From: Bacteroidetes bacterium HGW-Bacteroidetes-12
Lineage (GTDB): Bacteria; Bacteroidota; Bacteroidia; Flavobacteriales_E; Vicingaceae
Direction: 5' to 3'
NCBI GenBank assembly: GCA_002841035.1
Contig: PHDR01000059.1
Location: 1 to 10,692, forward strand
DNA length: 10,692 bases
Shown piece after piece: positions 1-6,396 of this stretch. Both the position numbers and the translations under genes were made by a program. The stretch's first letter is position 1, and each line of letters opens with the position of its first letter. The notes beneath the pieces are model-generated. The model was not told the origin of the DNA and did no database searches. It saw only the letters and a program-made list of their open reading frames with translations.

Positions 1-24
1 AAATAATACTTTTTTCTTTTTCAT
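1..24 (-). CDS. Possible start of a leftward gene (5' end only)
   Basis: On the minus strand an ATG at 24-22 opens a frame reading M-K-K-K-K-V-L-F to the window edge. A lysine-rich start followed by hydrophobic residues is typical of the n-region of a bacterial signal peptide or lipoprotein leader. A TAnnTTTG box lies upstream at 144-137 on the same strand. Only eight codons are visible, so no function can be given. Alternatively this is non-coding: AT-rich DNA gives such short frames by chance, and a plus-strand gene could instead end at the TAA at 4-6. Confidence 0.3.
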
Positions 25-54
25 ATGTAGATATTTATTTTTTTAATTAGGTCA

Positions 55-117
55 TATGGAATACGCCATGTAATCATTATCACATTTAATGTGCTTTGGC
101 ATGTGGCTATTTCATAC
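55..117. repeat. Imperfect long inverted repeat at the left edge
   Basis: The centre is the palindrome CACATT-T-AATGTG at 81-93. Outside it the arms still match with gaps: TATGGAATACGCCATG (55-70) against the reverse complement of CATGTGGCTATTTCATA (100-116). On the plus strand the structure is followed by a T-rich run (119-130), so it could be a weak terminator for a gene ending to the left. If the leftward gene at 24 is real, the structure would lie in its 5' leader. I cannot tell these apart from the sequence. Confidence 0.45.
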
Positions 118-136
118 AATTTATTTTTTTAAAAGG

Positions 137-144
137 CAAATATA
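137..144 (-). promoter_or_regulatory. Candidate -7 box (TATATTTG) for the leftward gene
   Basis: The minus strand reads TATATTTG, a perfect match to the Bacteroidota -7 consensus TAnnTTTG. Twenty bases upstream is TTTA (168-165) in place of the -33 TTTG. Transcription would begin near 130-133 and give a leader of about 105 nt containing the inverted repeat at 55-117. In such AT-rich DNA an eight-base match arises easily by chance. Confidence 0.3.
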
Positions 145-300
145 GTTAATAGATAAGAATATACTAAATTTAATTTAAAAATAAATGTATATTTTATTTA
201 TGGTTTGTATTTTTTAGATACTAAATTCACAATTTTATAGTTGATTAGCCGAGTTGTAAATTACTTTATTATTTGTTTTTTTGTAAGTTTATACCTATTT

Positions 301-445
301 AGAGTTTGTCTATAATGTCCGATTTATTCGTTATTTTTGTTTTAAAAACCAGTTAGTTGCGAAAGTAACCTCCTGATTTTCAAAACTTAGAAAGCATCGA
401 ACTCGGACATTATAGTTCATCCTCTCGACTATAAAGACAAACACT
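301..445. mobile_element. MITE-like element or insertion-sequence remnant, 145 bp
   Basis: The left end AGAGTTTGTCTATA (301-314) and the reverse complement of the right end, AGTGTTTGTCTTTA (445-432), match at 12 of 14 positions, so the stretch has terminal inverted repeats. Inside lies a second, perfect 13-bp inverted pair, CTATAATGTCCGA (310-322) and TCGGACATTATAG (403-415). CTATTT occurs just before the left end (295-300) and again at the right end (444-449), possibly a target duplication. There is no transposase; the only internal frame is a 29-codon minus-strand ORF (331-420) without recognisable content. I infer a non-autonomous element or deleted insertion sequence. Its right end is 15 bp before the TTG start of the outer-membrane gene. 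Confidence 0.55.
332..339 (+). promoter_or_regulatory. Candidate -7 box (TATTTTTG) inside the MITE-like element
   Basis: TATTTTTG fits TAnnTTTG. The nearest upstream TTTG is at 305-308, 23 bases away, longer than the usual 19-21. It is the only full -7 match I find between 240 and the TTG start at 461. If active, the outer-membrane gene is transcribed from within the element with a leader of roughly 115 nt. Confidence 0.25.
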
Positions 446-460
446 ATTTTAACACCATCA

Positions 461-3400
461 TTGAAATTTCTTAACTATATATTGTTTTTTTGGTTGTTGT
501 TTCATTTGTTTTTTGCAAATGCACAACAAATTTCAAATTTTAGAGAACTTGATTTTGTTGTTAATAGTGATACTATTCAAATGGATTCGTTGAGCATAAT
601 TGATAATTCTGAAATTATTTATTTTGAAAACCTGATGCTCGATTCATCTTGGTATCAAATAGATTATATTAAAGGCGTATTAATATTAAATTCCCAGAAA
701 AGTAATGAGCTGTTGGGGGAAAAGTTACATGTTTCTTTTCGAGTTTTTCCATTGTCATTTTCTAAATCGTATCAACATAAAAACAATAATCAGATTGAAC
801 AAATTGGTGACATTGCTAAAAATCCTTTTCTTTTTGAATATGAAGTGAAAAATGAAGATATTTTTTATTTAGATGGACTTAATAAAAGTGGTAGTATTTC
901 TAGAGGTGTTGGTTTTGGAAATAACCAAGATTTATCGGTTAATTCTAACTTAAACCTTCAATTGGGAGGAAAAATTAGCGACAATATTAATATATTAGCA
1001 TCTATTTCAGATGATAATATTCCTATTCAAGCAGAAGGAAATACGCAGCAATTACAAGATTTTGATCAAGTTTACATTCAATTATTTAGTGATGATTGGA
1101 AGTTAACAGCAGGAGATTTTTACTTGGAACGACCTAAAAGTTATTTCATGAATTTTAATAAAAAAGCACAAGGAGGAAGTTTTCAAACAACTGTTCCTCT
1201 TTCAAAAACCGTATCCGCTTCAGGCGTGAAAGAAAACTCAGCCACTATAACACCCACAATTAGTGCTGCGGTTTCAAGAGGAAAATTTGCACGAAATAAA
1301 ATTAACGGAATTGAGGGAAATCAAGGTCCATATAGACTTAGAGGAGCTGAAAATGAAAATTTTATTATCATTTTATCGGGCACAGAACAAGTTTTTATTG
1401 ATGGAATGTTATTGAAAAGAGGCAATGAATTTGATTATATTATTGATTATAATACAGCCGAATTGACTTTTACTTCCAACCGACTTATAACCAAAGATTC
1501 ACGTATTGTAATTGAATTTCAATATTCGGATAGAAATTTTGCACGAACATTAATGCATATCGGGAATGAATTTGAAAGTAAAAAATTTAGTCTTTCTTTT
1601 AATTTTTATTCTGAGCAAGATTCAAAAAATCAACCGCTTTTGCAAGATTTAGACGATAATCAAAAACTATTGCTTTCCAACATTGGTGATAGTTTACAAA
1701 ATGCCATTGTTCCTAACATCAGATTGGTGGAATTTGATGCGAATAAAGTGCTTTATAAAATGATAGACACCCTTGGTTTCGATTCTGTTTTTGTGTTTTC
1801 AACAAATCCTGATAGTGCTATTTATCAGCTTGGATTTTCTTTTGTAGGATTAAACAATGGAAATTATAAACAAATTCAAAGCTCTGCCAATGGAAAAGTA
1901 TTTGAATGGCAAGTTCCTGTTGGTGGAATTCCTCAAGGCGATTTTGAACCTGTTATTTTATTGGTTACGCCCAAACAAAAACAAATGACAACGCTCGGAG
2001 GAGAATATCGCATCAGCGAAAACTCAAAAATAATGTGGGAAGGTGCCATTTCAAAAAATGATATTAATACGTTTTCTGACAAAAATAGCGGAGATGATGT
2101 TGGTTATGCTTTTAAAATGAACACGTTTAATCGAATAGATTTTGATAAAGAAAACAAAAAAAGCTGGAAATTGAATTTAGGAACTAATTACGAATACATT
2201 GAATTGAATTTTAGTCCTATAGAGCGTTTTCGATTGGTAGAATTTGAACGTGATTGGAATATTTTAAATGCACAATTTAACTCCGACCAACATATAGTTG
2301 GAGCAACTATTGGAATTGAAAAAAAGGAAAAAGCATCAATTACGTATCATGTTAATTACTTAACCAATATCAATGAATTTAATGGAATTAAAAATGCCAT
2401 GTTTGTTACCACTAACCACAAAGGATTTTCTTTAACAGCAGACGGAAGTTTTTTGAAAACAGATGGATTAAATAATACGGAATTTCTTAGGCATAAAGCA
2501 GTTTTAACCAAACAAATGGGTTGGATAGTAGTAGGAGTTGGTGAAGAAACGGAGCAAAACAAAATTTTTATCAATCAATCGGACACCTTGCAAGCCACTA
2601 GTTTTGAATTTAAGATACTCCAAGCATTTATTCATAATGCCGACACTACAAAAAATAAGTTTATGATAAGCTATAAACAGCGAGAAGACAATGCTCCAAT
2701 AGTTAATGATTTTTTTGCTGCTACACTTGCCGAAGATGTTGAGTTATCAATGAGTTTGCTTAAATTTAAAAATCACAAATTAAGAAGCACCTTTACGTAT
2801 CGAAAATTAAATATTGTTTCAACTACCTTGTCCAATTTGAAACCAGAAGAAACGGTATTAGCAAGAACTGAATATAATGGTAAATTTTTTAAAAATTTAT
2901 TAACAACTAACACCTATTACGAAATTGGTTCTGGATTGGAAATTAAAAAAGAATTTTTGTTTGTTGAAGTTCAACCAGGACAAGGTACACATACTTATAT
3001 TGGTGATATAAACCAAAATGAAGTAAAAGATTTAAACGAATTTGAGGTAGCTGCTTTTCAAGATCAAGCTAATTTTATTAAAATTTTTACACCCACCAAC
3101 GAATTTGTAAAAACCTTTACCAACCAATTTAATCAAGGGTTTTTTTTGCAGCCAGAAAGTATTTTTGGGAAAGAAAAAGGAGTTAAGAAATTAATTTCTC
3201 GTTTTTCTAACAGAACCAACTATAGAGCGAGCAGAAAGGTAGCTAATAAAGATAATTATTTCAACCCTTTTGTTACAGATATTAATGATAGTTCTTTGGT
3301 TACTATTAACATGGGAATTTTAAACACATTTTATTTTAATAGAACCGATACCAGGTTTGGTGCAGATTATACCTACCAAGACAATAAAGACAAATCGCTA

Positions 3401-3952
3401 CTAACTAATGGGGTTGATGCTAGACGAACTTTGTTAAACACGGTTAAAGCAAGATGGAACATCACTCGTGTTTACACATTAAATTTTATGGTGTCTCAGA
3501 CTGAAAAAGAAAGTTTTTCTGAGTTTTTTGCCAACCGAAATTTTAATTTAACCATCAATGAAATTGAACCTGGTTTTTCTTTTCAACCGAGTGTGAAAAT
3601 GAAATTGAGCTTGTTGTTTAATTACAAAGAGAAAACCAATTTACCCGTTTTTGGAGGAGAAAAATCCATTGCTAAAAAAGGTGGGGTAGAATTGCGCTAT
3701 AATATTGCTTCAAAAGGCAGTTTGCGAGCTGTTTATAATTATATTGATAATTCATTTTCGGAAACAGACAATGCTTCACTCGAATTTGAAATGTTGGAAG
3801 GACTGAAAAGAGGAATAAATAACACTTGGGAAATTTCTTACCAACAAAATTTATCAAAATACATGCAGTTAAGTATAAATTATAATGGTAGAAAATCGGA
3901 AAACACCAATGTAATTCATGCAGGAGGTGTTCAGGTTAGAGCTTTTTTCTAA
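461..3952 (+). CDS. Very large outer-membrane beta-barrel protein, SprA-like features
   Basis: The 1163-residue protein has a signal peptide (residues 1-21, cleavage after A-N-A, then QQ) and ends in V-R-A-F-F; a terminal Phe is typical of barrels inserted by the BAM machinery. The body is rich in alternating polar/aromatic strands. Residues about 145-240 contain S-R-G-V-G-F-G-N-N-Q and an N-I-P-I-Q-A-E-G-N-T-Q-Q-L block, which I associate with conserved Bacteroidota barrel proteins reminiscent of SprA, though SprA is about twice as long. Two similar 50-residue modules occur at 50-97 and 308-357, and an EF-hand-like loop at 849-860. The start is TTG: an in-frame TAG at 413-415 blocks extension and no ATG precedes the signal peptide. 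The role is unknown; TonB-dependent receptor is unlikely because I see no plug or TonB box. The gene is monocistronic, with a MITE-like element just upstream. Confidence 0.85.
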   Translation: MKFLNYILFFWLLFHLFFANAQQISNFRELDFVVNSDTIQMDSLSIIDNSEIIYFENLMLDSSWYQIDYIKGVLILNSQKSNELLGEKLHVSFRVFPLSFSKSYQHKNNNQIEQIGDIAKNPFLFEYEVKNEDIFYLDGLNKSGSISRGVGFGNNQDLSVNSNLNLQLGGKISDNINILASISDDNIPIQAEGNTQQLQDFDQVYIQLFSDDWKLTAGDFYLERPKSYFMNFNKKAQGGSFQTTVPLSKTVSASGVKENSATITPTISAAVSRGKFARNKINGIEGNQGPYRLRGAENENFIIILSGTEQVFIDGMLLKRGNEFDYIIDYNTAELTFTSNRLITKDSRIVIEFQYSDRNFARTLMHIGNEFESKKFSLSFNFYSEQDSKNQPLLQDLDDNQKLLLSNIGDSLQNAIVPNIRLVEFDANKVLYKMIDTLGFDSVFVFSTNPDSAIYQLGFSFVGLNNGNYKQIQSSANGKVFEWQVPVGGIPQGDFEPVILLVTPKQKQMTTLGGEYRISENSKIMWEGAISKNDINTFSDKNSGDDVGYAFKMNTFNRIDFDKENKKSWKLNLGTNYEYIELNFSPIERFRLVEFERDWNILNAQFNSDQHIVGATIGIEKKEKASITYHVNYLTNINEFNGIKNAMFVTTNHKGFSLTADGSFLKTDGLNNTEFLRHKAVLTKQMGWIVVGVGEETEQNKIFINQSDTLQATSFEFKILQAFIHNADTTKNKFMISYKQREDNAPIVNDFFAATLAEDVELSMSLLKFKNHKLRSTFTYRKLNIVSTTLSNLKPEETVLARTEYNGKFFKNLLTTNTYYEIGSGLEIKKEFLFVEVQPGQGTHTYIGDINQNEVKDLNEFEVAAFQDQANFIKIFTPTNEFVKTFTNQFNQGFFLQPESIFGKEKGVKKLISRFSNRTNYRASRKVANKDNYFNPFVTDINDSSLVTINMGILNTFYFNRTDTRFGADYTYQDNKDKSLLTNGVDARRTLLNTVKARWNITRVYTLNFMVSQTEKESFSEFFANRNFNLTINEIEPGFSFQPSVKMKLSLLFNYKEKTNLPVFGGEKSIAKKGGVELRYNIASKGSLRAVYNYIDNSFSETDNASLEFEMLEGLKRGINNTWEISYQQNLSKYMQLSINYNGRKSENTNVIHAGGVQVRAFF

Positions 3953-3954
3953 AA

Positions 3955-4458
3955 TTATCGTTTATAAATAGGTACAGAAGAACAAGCTTCTCCAAACATT
4001 ATATTTTTAGCATGTTGTTGGAGTTGAAGTGTGAAATTGATAAAAACAGTTTCTGGGATGGGATATTTTCCGCAACCTTTCACAATTACATTTTTTTGAT
4101 GATATTGAGAAAAATTGTGCTGCTCAAAAATGGTATTAAAAATAGCAATCTCTAGTGTTTCTAAATTTCCTAATACTACTTGTTTTGCAAAAGGAGCTAT
4201 TTTGGAAGCAATTAACATGTATGCCCACAATGGAACAATGGCATCATCTTTTAAAAGAATGGCAACAAACTTATCTTGATAAATCGACCAATCTTTTTGA
4301 GCAACAGTTTCTCTAAAAGGCTTTTCTCTAAGCACGAGTCCTTCAACTAAAAAATCAGTAATATCCAATGATATGCGTTCGCCCAAAGGATAAAATTCAT
4401 CTAAATTAACTTGAATAAGATTGCTTTTTTCTATTCTATTTATGATTTCTTTTTCCAT
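3955..4458 (-). CDS. DUF2480 family protein
   Basis: A 167-residue cytoplasmic protein without signal peptide or membrane segment. I recognise it as DUF2480, a family of unknown function essentially restricted to Bacteroidota. Characteristic stretches are YPLGER near residue 23, a G-L-V-L-R-E-K-P-F-R-E block (40-50), DWSIYQDKFVAI (56-67), D-A-I-V-P-L-W-A-Y-M-L (72-82), V-K-G-C-G-K-Y-P-I-P (126-135) and the terminal G-E-A-C-S-S-V-P-I-Y-K-R. The two cysteines, C129 and C159, sit in the most conserved parts and may form a metal or redox pair; that is inference. I chose the ATG at 4458, not the one eight codons upstream, because the family starts with M-E-K-E-I and a -7 box occupies the longer version. 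The gene runs tail to tail with the barrel gene, 2 bp between stops. Confidence 0.9.
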   Translation of the reverse strand: MEKEIINRIEKSNLIQVNLDEFYPLGERISLDITDFLVEGLVLREKPFRETVAQKDWSIYQDKFVAILLKDDAIVPLWAYMLIASKIAPFAKQVVLGNLETLEIAIFNTIFEQHNFSQYHQKNVIVKGCGKYPIPETVFINFTLQLQQHAKNIMFGEACSSVPIYKR

Positions 4459-4465
4459 AATAAGA

Positions 4466-4473
4466 CAAAAATA
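4466..4473 (-). promoter_or_regulatory. -7 box (TTATTTTTG context) of the DUF2480 gene
   Basis: The minus strand reads TATTTTTG, matching TAnnTTTG. The box ends only 7 bases before the chosen ATG (4458), so transcription would start about 2-4 bases before the start codon. No TTTG is seen 19-21 bases upstream. The position explains why the upstream ATG at 4482 should not be used. Confidence 0.45.
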
Positions 4474-4502
4474 ACGAAACAAAATTAAATTATAGGTGGG
4501 TT

Positions 4503-4599
4503 GGGTGTACGAAAAACTCCCCTCATTTTAGACCTCTAAGGTTTCTAAAACCTTGGAGGTCTTGCTACGATAATGAAAAATAGATGTTTGTTGTACACC
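4503..4599. mobile_element. MITE-like hairpin element, about 97 bp, with flanking direct repeats
   Basis: The left end GGTGTACGAAAAAC (4504-4517) and the reverse complement of the right end GGTGTACAACAAAC (4599-4586) match at 12 of 14 positions. Immediately outside are TAGGTGGGTT (4493-4502) and TAGTGGGTT (4600-4608), which look like an imperfect target-site duplication of 9-10 bp. The centre is a strong hairpin (4531-4561). There is no coding capacity. I infer a non-autonomous transposable element; its termini differ from those of the element at 301-445, so it belongs to another family. Confidence 0.6.
4531..4561. repeat. 14-bp hairpin with 3-nt loop
   Basis: GACCTCTAAGGTTT (4531-4544), loop CTA, then AAACCTTGGAGGTC (4548-4561). 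All 14 positions can pair in RNA, one as G-U. It forms the core of the MITE-like element. There is no U-tract directly after the stem on either strand, so it is not a classical intrinsic terminator, though it may still protect or end transcripts reading through from either side. Confidence 0.75.
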
Positions 4600-4622
4600 T
4601 AGTGGGTTCTATTAATTAGTGT

Positions 4623-4693
4623 AGTGTCTGTCCATAGAGTCGGCTAATTCAATAAAATAAAAAAGAATGAGTAATCTGTGGCTAATTAGCCGA
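4623..4693. mobile_element. Degenerate element terminus and inverted repeat before the dehydrogenase gene
   Basis: AGTGTCTGTCCATAGAGTCGG (4623-4643) matches the reverse complement of the right end of the 301-445 element at 16 of 21 positions. It is followed by an exact 10-bp inverted pair, TCGGCTAATT (4640-4649) and AATTAGCCGA (4684-4693), with a 34-base AT-rich spacer. I did not find a convincing opposite terminus, so this may be a decayed or solo end. Confidence 0.4.
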
Positions 4694-4744
4694 TAGATTT
4701 TTGAAAGTTTTGAAAAATACCAAGAATTGCTGTATTGTTTTTGT

Positions 4745-4752
4745 TAAATTTG
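4745..4752 (+). promoter_or_regulatory. -7 box (TAAATTTG) of the dehydrogenase gene
   Basis: TAAATTTG is a perfect TAnnTTTG match, 35 bases before the ATG at 4788, giving a leader of about 30 nt. No TTTG lies at the standard distance upstream; the closest TTTTG (4708-4712) is too far. The box lies inside the longer frame that begins at TTG 4701, which supports the ATG as true start. Confidence 0.5.
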
Positions 4753-4787
4753 CATTCGTTTTTAAGATTAACCTAACATATTTTAAC

Positions 4788-6347
4788 ATGACAACAACAG
4801 CAATAGCAGATAAATTTGGAATTCAAGAAGCCCTCAATAAATTAGGCGTAAAAGAAATGAATAATGGAACTTCAACAGGTTCAAATTCATTTGGTGGTGG
4901 TGAAGCAATAACTTCTTATTCTCCAACCGATGGTCAATTAATTGGAAAAATTTCAACAACCACTAAAGAAGATTATGAAAAAGTGATGGAAGCTGCAACT
5001 GCTGCGTTCAAAACTTTTAGAACAATGCCTGCGCCACAGCGAGGAGAGCTTGTTCGTCAGTTTGGAAATAAATTAAGAGAATTGAAAGAGCCGTTGGGTA
5101 AATTGGTCTCTTATGAAATGGGAAAATCTCTGCAAGAAGGTTATGGTGAGGTACAAGAAATGATTGATATCTGTGATTTTGCAGTTGGTTTATCCAGACA
5201 ATTATATGGATTAACTATTGCTTCAGAAAGACCTGAACATGTAATGCGAGAACAATACCATCCGTTAGGAGTGGTGGGAATTATTTCTGCTTTTAACTTT
5301 CCAGTAGCGGTTTGGAGTTGGAATACAGCCTTAGCATGGATTTGTGGAGATGTTTGTGTATGGAAGGCTTCTGAAAAAGCTCCTTTATGCTCCATAGCTT
5401 GTCAGAATATTATTGCTGACATATTAAAAGAGAATAACTTACCTGAAGGAATTTCATGTATTATTAATGGAGATTATAAAGTTGGTGAAATGATGACTAC
5501 GGACAAAAGAGTTGCATTGGTTTCTGCAACAGGATCAACCAGAATGGGAAGAATTGTTGGGAAAACAGTTGCAGAGCGTTTTGGAAAATCTTTATTAGAA
5601 TTAGGAGGAAACAATGCCATTATTATTACTCCATCTGCAGATTTAAAAGTGGTTGTTCCAGGAGCAGTTTTCGGGGCAGTAGGAACTTGCGGACAAAGAT
5701 GTACTTCAACAAGAAGATTAATAATTCACGAATCGGTTTATAATAAAGTAAGAGACGCTATTGTTGGAGCTTACAAACAAATAAGAATTGGAAATCCGTT
5801 AGATGAAAACAATCACGTAGGACCACTTATTGACAAAGCTGCTGTAGAGATGTATTTGGCAGCCATTGAAAAAGCTAAAAAAGAAGGAGGAAATGTATTG
5901 GTTGAAGGTGGTGTTTTAGAAGGCGAAGGTTATGAAAGTGGTTGTTATGTAAAACCAGCTATTATTGAAGCTGAAAATCATTTTGAAATTGTTCAATCTG
6001 AAACTTTTGCTCCTATATTATATTTAATGAAATATAGTGGAGATGTTGAAAATGCGATAGAAATACAAAACGATGTTGCTCAAGGATTATCTTCAGCTAT
6101 AATGACCGAAAGCATGAAAGAAGCTCAAAAATTCCTTTCTTATGCAGGTTCAGACTGTGGAATTGCTAATGTAAACATTGGTACTTCAGGAGCAGAAATT
6201 GGCGGTGCATTTGGTGGTGAGAAAGAAACTGGTGGCGGACGGGAATCAGGTTCTGATGCTTGGAAAATTTACATGAGAAGACAAACCAACACTATTAATT
6301 ATTCAGATAGTTTGCCATTGGCACAAGGTATAAAGTTTGATTTGTAA
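4788..6347 (+). CDS. Aldehyde dehydrogenase, ALDH7/antiquitin type (probable piperideine-6-carboxylate dehydrogenase)
   Basis: This 519-residue cytosolic enzyme is an NAD(P)-dependent aldehyde dehydrogenase. Visible landmarks are the substrate-pocket Asn N170 (S-A-F-N-F-P), K-A-S-E-K-A-P-L for cofactor ribose binding, G-S-T-R-M-G-R after the Rossmann strand, general base E271 in L-E-L-G-G-N-N and nucleophile C305 in G-Q-R-C-T-S-T-R-R. The G-Q-R-C-T-x-T-R-R signature and the length point to the ALDH7 group, which oxidises 2-aminoadipate semialdehyde (in equilibrium with piperideine-6-carboxylate) to 2-aminoadipate in lysine breakdown; substrate is inferred from family only. An extra cysteine, C301, sits four residues before the nucleophile. 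The frame can be extended to TTG 4701, but those 29 residues are not family-like and cover a promoter box. No other lysine-catabolism gene is in view. Confidence 0.93.
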   Translation: MTTTAIADKFGIQEALNKLGVKEMNNGTSTGSNSFGGGEAITSYSPTDGQLIGKISTTTKEDYEKVMEAATAAFKTFRTMPAPQRGELVRQFGNKLRELKEPLGKLVSYEMGKSLQEGYGEVQEMIDICDFAVGLSRQLYGLTIASERPEHVMREQYHPLGVVGIISAFNFPVAVWSWNTALAWICGDVCVWKASEKAPLCSIACQNIIADILKENNLPEGISCIINGDYKVGEMMTTDKRVALVSATGSTRMGRIVGKTVAERFGKSLLELGGNNAIIITPSADLKVVVPGAVFGAVGTCGQRCTSTRRLIIHESVYNKVRDAIVGAYKQIRIGNPLDENNHVGPLIDKAAVEMYLAAIEKAKKEGGNVLVEGGVLEGEGYESGCYVKPAIIEAENHFEIVQSETFAPILYLMKYSGDVENAIEIQNDVAQGLSSAIMTESMKEAQKFLSYAGSDCGIANVNIGTSGAEIGGAFGGEKETGGGRESGSDAWKIYMRRQTNTINYSDSLPLAQGIKFDL

Positions 6348-6383
6348 AACAGAAAACCTTGCTGGGTTATAAAGTTTATATCT

Positions 6384-6391
6384 TACTTTTG
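6384..6391 (+). promoter_or_regulatory. -7 box (TACTTTTG) of the kinase-photolyase unit
   Basis: TACTTTTG matches TAnnTTTG perfectly; a near -33 element CTTG lies at 6358-6361 with a 22-base spacer. The box ends 5 bases before the ATG at 6397, so the mRNA would start at or within about three bases of the start codon. Confidence 0.5.
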
Positions 6392-6396
6392 TGTTT

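Noticed and set aside
244..252. ATTAGCCGA shared with the inverted repeat at 4685-4693, possible third element end
   Set aside because: Similarity stops after about ten bases and the surrounding sequence does not align with the terminus consensus.
2356..2574. Minus-strand ORF inside the barrel gene, and similar ones at 3672-3857, 5141-5395, 6303-6509, 7165-7401 and 8233-8436
   Set aside because: These are antisense shadows of well-supported genes, without domain signatures or promoter boxes of their own.
461..3952. TonB-dependent receptor or full SprA translocon
   Set aside because: No TonB box or plug motif is seen, and the protein is about half the length of SprA; only a general resemblance to such Bacteroidota barrels can be claimed.
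4531..4561. Intrinsic transcription terminator
   Set aside because: The stem is strong but lacks a following U-tract on both strands and is better explained as the core of the MITE-like element.
4701..4787. 29-residue N-terminal extension of the dehydrogenase from TTG
   Set aside because: It contains the TAAATTTG promoter box, is unlike ALDH7 N-termini, and the ATG at 4788 gives a family-like length.
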